Source: CAYNST01 sp964434105 (lineage in GTDB: Bacteria; Pseudomonadota; Gammaproteobacteria; Pseudomonadales; Cellvibrionaceae). Taken from it: 64,000 nucleotides of DNA. A program made the position numbers and the translations under genes. A model generated the notes under the pieces. That model worked only from the letters and a program-made list of their open reading frames with translations. It was not told where the DNA came from and did not search any database. Location of the stretch: the NCBI GenBank assembly GCA_964434105.1, contig CAYSTJ010000011.1:27967-91966 (forward strand). The letters run 5' to 3'. Numbering within the stretch: position 1 is the first letter of the stretch; every line of letters begins with the position of its first letter. This document shows positions 9,701-16,464 of this stretch, in pieces.

Positions 9701-10090
9701 CCAGCCGACGAAAAGCGCATGCAGCAAGTGATGTACAACCTGCTCGGCAATGCCATCAAATTTACGGAACACGGGTCCGTTACGGTCAGCGCATCACTGG
9801 AGAGTGACCGGGTTGCCATAGATGTGATTGACACCGGTATAGGTATCCCGCGCAGCTATGTGCAGAAAATATTTGAGTCCTTCGAGCAGGTTGACGGTAC
9901 CACCCATCGTCAGCATGGCGGCACCGGTCTGGGGCTGGCCATTACCAAGCGGCTTATTGAACTGCATGGCGGCAGCCTCACTGTCTGTTCCACGTTGGGG
10001 GTGGGATCGCGTTTCCGGGTTCACCTGCCATTGCAACGCGCGACGGCGGCGCCCGGATTGCCGGCGCCCATGGTAAAGGAGCCGGCCTGA
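6776..10090 (+). CDS. Two-component regulator propeller sensor histidine kinase
   Basis: A 1,104-residue membrane sensor kinase. Order: N-terminal hydrophobic signal/anchor (~20-40), a periplasmic region with 14 propeller repeats of the LWLGT..GLNRFD type (two seven-bladed propellers), a Y_Y_Y domain (~740-810), a transmembrane helix (~816-840), then HisKA and HATPase_c. His873 in NTSHELRTPLNG is the predicted phosphorylated residue; the N-box (LLGNAIKFTEHG), G1 (DTGIGIP) and G2 (GTGLGLAI) boxes are intact. Unlike one-piece hybrid versions it carries no receiver or DNA-binding domain, and no response regulator lies nearby, so its partner is encoded elsewhere. The start is GTG at 6776. Related sensors detect polysaccharide breakdown products in Bacteroidetes; the ligand here is unknown. 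Confidence 0.9.
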   Translation: MDQNRGHNLRQFVSGLKARQLFVRATLMLIMAIGVFASAEEKFQPANLAFRHVLPDQLESIGLVTSIVQDRQGFIWIGGINGLARYDGYALTIFRHEPGKPGSLSHSYINQILITRDGSMWVATRRGLNLFDRDTETFRVFMHQAESPYGLSVNDARQIFEDSEGRLWLGTRGGLNLFYRETGEFTRYYYASYPEDAGDSTINAIAEDAGGLLWLGNQTGGLTSFDPRQNQFRHFRHQPDQTNSLSHNDVRALFVDSNNRLWIGTYGGGLNVLSDDRQTFQRYPVNQPDRDGTVWAISQDRSGRIWVGHGNGLYVIGKDGSKQEFVYQENRQVGLGNPVVRTLFEDRAGELWLGFFPSGVDILDRQASVFHNYLSSSQDATTISGGGILGVMEDVQGRLWVGAGGGLSRFDVQRRNITNFRHQPANPDSLSGDTVLSLAQDRDNSIWLGIWSHGLNRYDPETGVFSRYPADKPGEGRLIGKEPWGMVVDQEGTLWVATEKGLNRFNRDSDDFTYFVPTSAQMDGDAALSSRAVFEDSHGQLWIGTVRGLYLFNRDTGDFQRYRHVVGDPSTLSNDYVKAIFEDSKGNLWLGTHGGGLNRMDTASGRFEHYTRRDGLPDDVITGITEDGEGLLWLATHNGLVRFDPDNQAVRVLDQHHGLPGNLYNRNALIRTERGELVVGSSKGLTIFDPGELRFSQYIPPVTMTDFKIFNQAVDISPQSPLPKAVSQVDLIELNHSQSVFSLGYAALNYRAPEETRYAYRLEGFDQDWQYVGDRRMATYTNLDPGSYLFRVKASNSEGVWNEEGVRVRVVVKPPIWRTWWAWLLYAVVLVLIALLVLQAFIRRQAFEREHMLNQRLRDLDKLKDEFLANTSHELRTPLNGIIGLSQSLLDGVAGPVPPAMVKHLELIAFSGQRLANLVNDILDFSKLKTHGLELNKKPMDVQAFVEFMLNMTRPLATGKPLELINAVPDNLPPVPADEKRMQQVMYNLLGNAIKFTEHGSVTVSASLESDRVAIDVIDTGIGIPRSYVQKIFESFEQVDGTTHRQHGGTGLGLAITKRLIELHGGSLTVCSTLGVGSRFRVHLPLQRATAAPGLPAPMVKEPA

Positions 10091-10152
10091 TGGCCAGATC
10101 AACCGACCATTATTCACCGGGGAAGTCGCTGGCTACCGGCGGCTTTAAAGGC

Positions 10153-11094
10153 TCAGGCCACCGCAGTCTCAACGGCGTTTTTATCGGCCGCAGCCGTCTC
10201 ACTGCCAAAGGCGATTAAAAGCGCCTGAATAAAGGTCCGCAGCTCTATCGTCATAATAGCGAAATCCAGGTCAAAGGCCTCCGCAGCACTTTCAGGCTGA
10301 CGCTCGTCGGCCTTGTCCAGCAATTCCTGGGAAAACTTCAGGCGGCGGACCGTCAGCTCATCATCGATAACAAACTGTAATGCGTCCTGCCATTGCAGGG
10401 CGAGTTTTCGGATCAGCATGCCGGTCTCGATGTGATTCAACATTTCCGTTGCGGTCAGCTCCTGCTTTTTACAGCGGATTACACGTCCCTCGTCGCGCGG
10501 GGATTCAAGTTCGCATTCATCGCCCAGCTCAAAGCCGGCGGGCATTTCCCCGTGGCGCACCCACTGAGTCATGGTCAGATCCGGTTGCTGGGGAGCATTC
10601 AGGGGTATTACCGGCAGACTGCCAATCGAATCGCGCAGCAGGTTGAGCAGCTCCTCGGCACGCTTTGCGGATGCGGAATCCACAACGATAAGATTTTCCC
10701 GGGTATCGATATAGGCAAAGTTCAGCTGGGAGCGGGTGAAAGCCCGGGGCAGGAGAGAAAAAATAATCTCGTCCTTGATGTCCTGCCGCTCACGCTTGCC
10801 CACCCGTCGGTCTTCGTCTATCCGGATCTGCTCAATCTTCTCCTGCAGTTGCTCATTGACAACAGTCGACGGCAACAATCGCTCCTGACGTTTGGCGCAG
10901 ACCATGACGAAGTCCGTGGCAACATGGACAAAGGGGCGGCCTTCCTCGCCGAGCGGCGGAACCCAGCCGGTGCGCAGCTGGTCCTGGCCGCCGCAGGGAC
11001 TGAAGGCCTTTTCCTGCAGCATCTGATCCAGCGCTTCACTGGTAATGTCCCAGGGCTTGGTAATGCGATAGATCCGCAGGTTCTTGAACCACAT
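10153..11094 (-). CDS. rdgC: Recombination-associated protein RdgC
   Basis: A 313-residue cytosolic DNA-binding protein; E. coli RdgC has 303. RdgC forms a ring-shaped dimer on double-stranded DNA and limits RecA access. The family start MWFKNLRIYRIT is clear at 11094; nine codons upstream are open but not expected. Family-typical stretches include FSPCGGQDQLRTGWVPPLGE and RRVGKRERQDIKDEI. It is convergent with the sensor kinase and stands alone; the next gene, of the YgiQ family, is divergent. Confidence 0.95.
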   Translation of the reverse strand: MWFKNLRIYRITKPWDITSEALDQMLQEKAFSPCGGQDQLRTGWVPPLGEEGRPFVHVATDFVMVCAKRQERLLPSTVVNEQLQEKIEQIRIDEDRRVGKRERQDIKDEIIFSLLPRAFTRSQLNFAYIDTRENLIVVDSASAKRAEELLNLLRDSIGSLPVIPLNAPQQPDLTMTQWVRHGEMPAGFELGDECELESPRDEGRVIRCKKQELTATEMLNHIETGMLIRKLALQWQDALQFVIDDELTVRRLKFSQELLDKADERQPESAAEAFDLDFAIMTIELRTFIQALLIAFGSETAAADKNAVETAVA

Positions 11095-11253
11095 AGCTTT
11101 CACTCCCAAAAAGTTCTGCATTTAAGCCGCTGCCCGGCGAGGCGTCAAGGACTATCGGGAGCCGCCACTGGGTTATTGCGGCGTTTTCTGGGACAATACG
11201 CGCCCGATCGGTTATTCGGGGCTTCGTAATCCAAATTTGAGTCAGGTCAGGCT

Positions 11254-13368
11254 ATGCTGGTGTCCGCAAAAAATCTATTTTCCTATCCGCGCTACTGGGC
11301 AGAATGTTTCGGTCCCGCACCATTCCTGCCCATGTCGCGAGCCGAGATGGATCAACTGGGATGGGACAGTTGCGACATCATTATCATCAGCGGCGACGCC
11401 TACGTCGATCATCCCAGTTTCGGCACGGCGGTAATCGGTCGTCTTCTGGAAAGCCAGGGCTTTCGGGTTGGCGTTATTGCACAGCCGGACTGGCATTCGG
11501 CCGATCCGTTCCGGCAGTTGGGTAAACCCAACCTGTTTTTCGGCGTATCCGCCGGCAATATGGATTCCATGATCAACCGCTACACGTCAGACTTGCGCAT
11601 GCGGTCGGACGATGCCTATACCCCCGCCAACGAAGGCGGCAAGCGGCCGGACCGGGCGGTGATCGTGTACAGCCACCGCTGCCGGGAGGCCTGGCCTGAT
11701 GTACCTGTCATTATTGGCGGAATCGAAGCCAGTTTGCGGCGTATTGCCCAATATGACTACTGGAGCGATCAGGTGCGACGCTCGGTCCTGATTGATTCGG
11801 CGGCCGACATTCTGTTGTTCGGCAATGCCGAAAGAGCCATAGTGGAAGTTGCACATGCCATCGCCGCGAACCGCTCAATCCGCGATCTGCCGCCCATTCG
11901 TGGAACCGCCATCGTCCGCAGGGGGCCGCCTGCCGGCTGGACCGAGATCGATTCCACCCGTATCGACTGGCCCAAAAATATCGACGCCATCCCCAATCCT
12001 TATGAATTCAAGGATCCGCAGAGCCAGTCCTGCAAAACCGATGAGGCCGCCGTGGATTTGAACGGAGAGCAGCCAGTCCGTATCCTGCCCATGCCCACCC
12101 ACCGCAGTCATGATCTGGACCCTGCGACAACCTATATCCGGTTGCCGTCCTTCGAAAAGGTCCGCAATGACCGGGCGCTTTACTCTCACGCATCGCGTAT
12201 TCTGCATCTGGAATCCAACCCGCACAATGCGCGGGCCCTGATTCAGAAGCATGGTCAGCAGGAAGTGTGGATTAACCCGCCACCGATACCGCTGGAGACG
12301 GAGGAGATGGATGGCGTGTTCGGTCTGCCTTACGCCCGTGTCCCACACCCAGCCTACGGCGATCGCAAGATCCCGGCCTACGAGATGATCAAGACATCGG
12401 TCAATATCATGCGCGGCTGTTTTGGTGGTTGCACCTTCTGTTCCATTACCGAGCACGAAGGACGCATTATCCAAAGCCGGTCGGAAGCATCCATTCTCCA
12501 GGAAATTGAAGATATTCGCGATAAGGTGCCCGGCTTTACCGGAACCATTTCGGATCTGGGCGGGCCGACCGCCAACATGTATCGACTGACCTGCAGTAGT
12601 GCGGAGGTGCTGTCGAAGTGTCGGCGCCTGTCCTGCGTATTTCCGGGAATCTGCAAGAATTTGATCACAGACCATTCACCCACGACGCAGCTATATCGAA
12701 AAGCGCGGGCCATTCCCGGCGTAAAGCGTGTGGCGATTGCATCGGGCCTGCGTTACGACCTGGCGGTGGAAGACCCGGAATATGTGAAGGAACTGGTAAC
12801 GCATCATGTGGGCGGCTATCTCAAGATTGCGCCGGAACATACCGAAGATGGACCGCTGAACCAGATGATGAAACCAGGTATCGGCGCGTATGAGCGGTTT
12901 AAGGCCATGTTTGAGAAATTCTCACGCGAAGCCGGCAAAAAACAATACCTTATCCCGTACTTTATTGCCGCACATCCCGGTTGCGAAGACGACGACATGA
13001 TCAATCTCGCGTTCTGGCTCAAGGAAAATCGCTATCGTCTGGACCAGGTACAGACATTTTACCCTTCGCCAATGGCGATGGCGACCGCCATGTATTACTC
13101 GGAAAAAGACCCTCTGCGCAAGGTCACCTACAAGAGCAAGCCGGTCAAAACCCCCAAGACCCTGCAGCAACGGCGGTTTCAGAAAGCGCTGCTGCGGTTT
13201 CATGACGAAAGCACCTGGGGCTTGTTGCGCGAGGAATTTCGGCGGATGGGGCGTCCCGAACTGATTGGCGGTGGCCCCGGTGCGCTGATCCCCGGGGAGA
13301 AGCCCACCCGTCAACGTCCGGCGCGAGAGCGAAGCAGAATCGCTCCGGTCAAGAAGCGTCGACGGTAA
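11254..13368 (+). CDS. YgiQ family radical SAM protein
   Basis: A 704-residue radical SAM enzyme of the YgiQ/UPF0313 family, whose reaction is not established. The [4Fe-4S]-SAM cysteines are Cys389, Cys393 and Cys396 in RGCFGGCTFC. An N-terminal region typical of the family (SAKNLFSYPRYWAECFGPAP, SGDAYVDHPSFG) precedes the radical SAM barrel, and the C-terminal extension is Lys/Arg-rich and probably disordered (KPTRQRPARERSRIAPVKKRRR region). The length is usual for the family. It is divergent from rdgC; serC follows after about 130 bases. Confidence 0.92.
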   Translation: MLVSAKNLFSYPRYWAECFGPAPFLPMSRAEMDQLGWDSCDIIIISGDAYVDHPSFGTAVIGRLLESQGFRVGVIAQPDWHSADPFRQLGKPNLFFGVSAGNMDSMINRYTSDLRMRSDDAYTPANEGGKRPDRAVIVYSHRCREAWPDVPVIIGGIEASLRRIAQYDYWSDQVRRSVLIDSAADILLFGNAERAIVEVAHAIAANRSIRDLPPIRGTAIVRRGPPAGWTEIDSTRIDWPKNIDAIPNPYEFKDPQSQSCKTDEAAVDLNGEQPVRILPMPTHRSHDLDPATTYIRLPSFEKVRNDRALYSHASRILHLESNPHNARALIQKHGQQEVWINPPPIPLETEEMDGVFGLPYARVPHPAYGDRKIPAYEMIKTSVNIMRGCFGGCTFCSITEHEGRIIQSRSEASILQEIEDIRDKVPGFTGTISDLGGPTANMYRLTCSSAEVLSKCRRLSCVFPGICKNLITDHSPTTQLYRKARAIPGVKRVAIASGLRYDLAVEDPEYVKELVTHHVGGYLKIAPEHTEDGPLNQMMKPGIGAYERFKAMFEKFSREAGKKQYLIPYFIAAHPGCEDDDMINLAFWLKENRYRLDQVQTFYPSPMAMATAMYYSEKDPLRKVTYKSKPVKTPKTLQQRRFQKALLRFHDESTWGLLREEFRRMGRPELIGGGPGALIPGEKPTRQRPARERSRIAPVKKRRR

Positions 13369-13498
13369 GTTTGTCCCCACGGCGACCTGCGACAGGCGCC
13401 GTTGCGGCTGCAAACACTATCTGGGTTAACGTTAAACTGGCATAATGCCGCTCCGTTTTTGCCCATCAACAATTTGTTCAACTTTTGAGAGGAAGCCC

Positions 13499-14614
13499 AT
13501 GCAGCCGCAGGTAAAACCCGCCAATCCAAATTTTTCGTCGGGGCCGTGCAGCAAGCGACCCGGTTACAACGTGAACGCGCTGAGTCTGGAAACACTGGGG
13601 CGGTCCCATCGCTCGGCTTTGGGTAAGGAGGTGTTGCTGCGCGCCTGTACTGACACGGCCGAGCTATTGCAACTTCCCGCCGGATATCGCGTGGGAATTG
13701 TTCCCGGATCCGACACCGGTGCCATGGAAATGGCGATGTGGTCGCTGTTGGGGAGTCGTGGCGTCGACGTACTGGCCTGGGAATCGTTCGGGTCGGGCTG
13801 GGTTACCGATATTGTCAAGCAGCTGAAGCTGCAGAATGCCAGAGTGTTTGAGGCCGATTACGGCAATTTGCCGGATCTGTCCCAGGCCGATTTTAATAAC
13901 GATGTGGTCTTTACCTGGAATGGCACCACGTCGGGAGTGAAGGTGCCTGATGGGGACTGGATACCGGACGACCGTGAGGGACTGGCCATCTGCGATGCAA
14001 CATCCGCCGTCTTCGCTATGCCCTTGCCGTGGGAGAAGCTCGATGTTGTCACTTATTCCTGGCAGAAGGTGCTGGGCGGCGAAGGGGCGCATGGCATGCT
14101 GATTCTCAGTCCGCGAGCTGTCGAGCGTCTGGAGTCCTGGACGCCGCCCTGGCCAATGCCCAAACTGTTCCGCATGACAAAAGGCGGTAAGTTGATCGAC
14201 GGCATTTTCCGTGGGGAAACCATTAATACACCATCAATGCTGTGCGTCGCCGATTACCTCGACGCGTTGGACTGGGTACGCAGCATCGGGGGATTGCAGG
14301 GTTCCATTGCACGATCGGCGGCCAATTTACAGGTGGTAGAGTCATTCGTTGCGCAAAACGAGTGGATATCGTTTCTCGCCAGGGATCCAGCTATTCGTTC
14401 CAACACCAGCGTCTGTCTCAGTTTGAAAGCGGAAGCCGACCAGGTCAAAGCCATGGTGAAGCGACTGGAAAAAGAAGGCGTGGCCTACGATATTGGTGCC
14501 TATCGTGACGCACCTCCCGGAATGCGACTGTGGTGCGGCGCTACTATTGAGCAGGCTGATCTACAGGCGTTGATGCCATGGCTCGCCTGGGTGTACGGCG
14601 AAGTAACGGGCTAG
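13499..14614 (+). CDS. serC: Phosphoserine aminotransferase (SerC, Methanosarcina-type subfamily)
   Basis: A PLP enzyme of 371 residues that converts 3-phosphohydroxypyruvate and glutamate to phosphoserine (serine and pyridoxal phosphate synthesis). Visible are the N-terminal NPNFSSGPCSKRPGY motif, the PLP-lysine region TYSWQKVLGGEGAHG, and the NTPSMLCVADYLDAL stretch. The sequence looks like the subfamily found in alphaproteobacteria and Methanosarcina rather than E. coli SerC. The start at 13499 (MQPQVKP) is preceded by a GAGAGGAAG ribosome site; an 18-codon upstream extension is rejected. The downstream serA gives the next enzyme back in the same pathway, so the pair supplies serine. Confidence 0.88.
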   Translation: MQPQVKPANPNFSSGPCSKRPGYNVNALSLETLGRSHRSALGKEVLLRACTDTAELLQLPAGYRVGIVPGSDTGAMEMAMWSLLGSRGVDVLAWESFGSGWVTDIVKQLKLQNARVFEADYGNLPDLSQADFNNDVVFTWNGTTSGVKVPDGDWIPDDREGLAICDATSAVFAMPLPWEKLDVVTYSWQKVLGGEGAHGMLILSPRAVERLESWTPPWPMPKLFRMTKGGKLIDGIFRGETINTPSMLCVADYLDALDWVRSIGGLQGSIARSAANLQVVESFVAQNEWISFLARDPAIRSNTSVCLSLKAEADQVKAMVKRLEKEGVAYDIGAYRDAPPGMRLWCGATIEQADLQALMPWLAWVYGEVTG

Positions 14615-14638
14615 AAACCCGTCATCAGCGATATCCAT

Positions 14639-14662
14639 AAAAAAGCCCTGGCAAGCCAGGGC
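14639..14662 (-). terminator. Rho-independent terminator on the minus strand
   Basis: On the minus strand a perfect 8-base stem (GCCCTGGC / GCCAGGGC, 14645-14662) is followed by six T. On the plus strand no T-run follows, so it does not look like the serC terminator. No minus-strand gene ends here, which points to a short minus-strand transcript. Confidence 0.65.
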
Positions 14663-14730
14663 AGAATCGAAGAAACAAGGTTTACCTTCCTGAAAAACGC
14701 TTCGCGTTGGTTTCTCAGCTGGCAAGCCAT
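14639..14730 (-). ncRNA. Candidate small RNA between serC and serA
   Basis: Minus-strand stretch of ~85-90 bases. It has a possible -10 (TATAAA, complement of about 14731-14736) with a weak T-rich -35, an internal hairpin AACGC-GAA-GCGTT (complement of 14696-14708), and the terminator at 14639-14662. The 11-mer CTGGCAAGCCA occurs twice in it on the plus strand (14648-14658 and 14719-14729). No family recognised; transcription is inferred from structure only. Confidence 0.3.
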
Positions 14731-14897
14731 TTATAAGCACATTTCATGCCAAACAAAAAACGATAGAAAAACAGGGCCTTGGCGCCTGACCGTTTTTTGT
14801 GTGTCAAATAACCCGACAAAATTTTGGCGTTGGCCGCTTGCCTTGCCCTGTGGTGGCACAGGACAGGGGTGTCGTTACGTCTATGGCAGGAGTCACA

Positions 14898-16073
14898 ATG
14901 TTTAAGATCAGAACCTACAATAAAATTTCACCGAAAGGTTTGGAGCGGTTTGCTGGCCAGCAGTACGAGGTTGGCCCTGACGTCGGGCACCCCGACGCGA
15001 TTTTGCTGCGCAGCCATAAACTGCACGAAGAAGCCATTCCCGCATCGTTGCTGGCTGTCGCCCGGGCCGGCGCCGGTGTCAATAATCTGCCAATTCCGGA
15101 ATACAGCCGGCATGGCATCGTGGCTTTCAATACCCCGGGGGCGAATGCCAATGCGGTTAAAGAGCTGGTTATGGCGGGCATGCTGCTGAGCTCCCGCGAT
15201 ATACTTGGCGGGCGTCGCTTCGTCGATGAATTGACCCTGACCGACGAAAATGCGCTGTCGAATCTGCTTGAAGCCGAGAAAAAGCGATTTGCCGGCCGTG
15301 AGCTGAAAGGCAAGGTTCTGGGCGTGGTTGGCCTGGGGGCGATTGGATCGATGGTCGCCGAAATGGCATTGGCGATGGGAATGCAGGTGGTCGGTTACGA
15401 TCCGGCATTGTCGGTGGAAGCGGCCTGGCGTCTGCCGAGCCAGGTGCAGCGCAAGGAAAATCTCGCGCAGCTGTTGCAGGCTTCCGATTATGTGTCGTTG
15501 CATGTTCCCGCCCTTGATGTTACCCGGCATATGATAAACGCCGACAGTCTGGCCGCCATGAAGCCTGACGCCACGCTGGTCAATTTTGCGCGCGATGCCA
15601 TTGTGGACGAAAAGGCAGTGCTCAGTGCACTGGATAATGGAAAGCTGCGTCAGTATATCTGTGACTTCCCTGTTCCGGCCATGCGGGGGCGCAAAGACGT
15701 GATTGCTCTGCCGCATATTGGAGCCAGTACGGCAGAGGCGGAAGATAACTGTGCATTTATGGCTGCCGACCAGCTGTGCGACTTTCTGGAAAATGGCAAT
15801 ATTACCAACTCGGTCAATTTTCCGCAGACCAGCCTCGGCCGCGCCGTCGGCTGTTGTCGCATCACATTCAGTAATGACAACGTCTCAGGTGTATTGGGGA
15901 ATGTGTTGTCGATCTTTGCGGAGCACAATGTCAACGTGATGGATATGGTCAATAAGAGCCGGGGTGATCTGGCCTATAATATTCTCGATCTGGCCGCCCG
16001 GCCGGGTGACGACCTGGTGCGGGCTATCGGCGAGAACGAGCATGTCAAACGGGTGCGAATTATCCCGGGTTGA
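14898..16073 (+). CDS. serA: D-3-phosphoglycerate dehydrogenase
   Basis: First enzyme of serine synthesis, oxidising 3-phosphoglycerate with NAD+. It has 391 residues: substrate-binding, NAD-binding (VVGLGAIGSMVAEMALAMGM), then a C-terminal ACT domain (~315-391, NDNVSGVLGNVLSIFAEHNV) that usually mediates feedback by serine. Catalytic positions are seen in NFARDAIVDEKA (Arg) and ALPHIGASTAEAE (His). The start MFKIRTYN at 14898 has an AGGAG site just upstream; the longer open frame to 14799 lacks support. It is closed by a strong terminator at 16100-16139. Confidence 0.95.
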   Translation: MFKIRTYNKISPKGLERFAGQQYEVGPDVGHPDAILLRSHKLHEEAIPASLLAVARAGAGVNNLPIPEYSRHGIVAFNTPGANANAVKELVMAGMLLSSRDILGGRRFVDELTLTDENALSNLLEAEKKRFAGRELKGKVLGVVGLGAIGSMVAEMALAMGMQVVGYDPALSVEAAWRLPSQVQRKENLAQLLQASDYVSLHVPALDVTRHMINADSLAAMKPDATLVNFARDAIVDEKAVLSALDNGKLRQYICDFPVPAMRGRKDVIALPHIGASTAEAEDNCAFMAADQLCDFLENGNITNSVNFPQTSLGRAVGCCRITFSNDNVSGVLGNVLSIFAEHNVNVMDMVNKSRGDLAYNILDLAARPGDDLVRAIGENEHVKRVRIIPG

Positions 16074-16099
16074 TGGCCCGTATTGGAAAAAATGTTGCG

Positions 16100-16139
16100 T
16101 TCGTAACGCCATTTGCCGCCATGGCGTTACGAATTTTTT
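16100..16139 (+). terminator. Strong rho-independent terminator after serA
   Basis: A perfect 13-base stem, TTCGTAACGCCAT (16100-16112) with ATGGCGTTACGAA (16121-16133), 8-base loop, then six T. It lies 26 bases after the serA stop. Confidence 0.92.
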
Positions 16140-16209
16140 CTCAGGGCCTTGCATTACCCGTTAAAAACAGGATAATGCGCCGTTCCTGGAGTTCACATCC
16201 GGGTATCTA

Positions 16210-16325
16210 TGGTGGCCCTTTCTGGTCTCCTCGCAACAGATGGCTGCGAACCCCGCCAGGCCCGGAAGGGAGCAACGGTAGTGGTTTTTTCTGTGTGCCG
16301 GGGTCAGGCTGGTTAGGGTCCCCTC
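16210..16325 (+). ncRNA. ffs: Signal recognition particle 4.5S RNA
   Basis: RNA scaffold of the signal recognition particle that binds Ffh and targets membrane proteins. The conserved apical core CCAGGCCCGGAAGGGAGCAAC is present (16256-16275), with the typical downstream bulge GTGTGCCGGGG and closing strands GGTGGCCCT (16211-16219) and AGGGTCCCC (16315-16323) that pair. The ends are estimated from this pairing. The position just upstream of dnaX is the usual one in many gammaproteobacteria. Confidence 0.92.
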
Positions 16326-16464
16326 CAATCCTGCTCCTCCGTCCGACAGTTTTCCTTAAGCCCCGCATATTGCGCTATAATCCGACGCCCGGTCGAACAG
16401 TCCGGTAAACACATCACGTACCTGCCGTGAAATCGCTGTCTATGCCAGATTCGGAGAAATCCTT

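Noticed and set aside
11875..12675. Long minus-strand frame inside the YgiQ gene
   Set aside because: It is opposite a gene with radical SAM motifs and has no family features itself; a GC-skew codon shadow.
14753..14799. ACAAAAAACG/CGTTTTTTGT inverted repeat as a terminator of serC
   Set aside because: The stem is A/T-rich with a long structured loop and lies ~140 bases after serC; kept only as part of the small-RNA finding.
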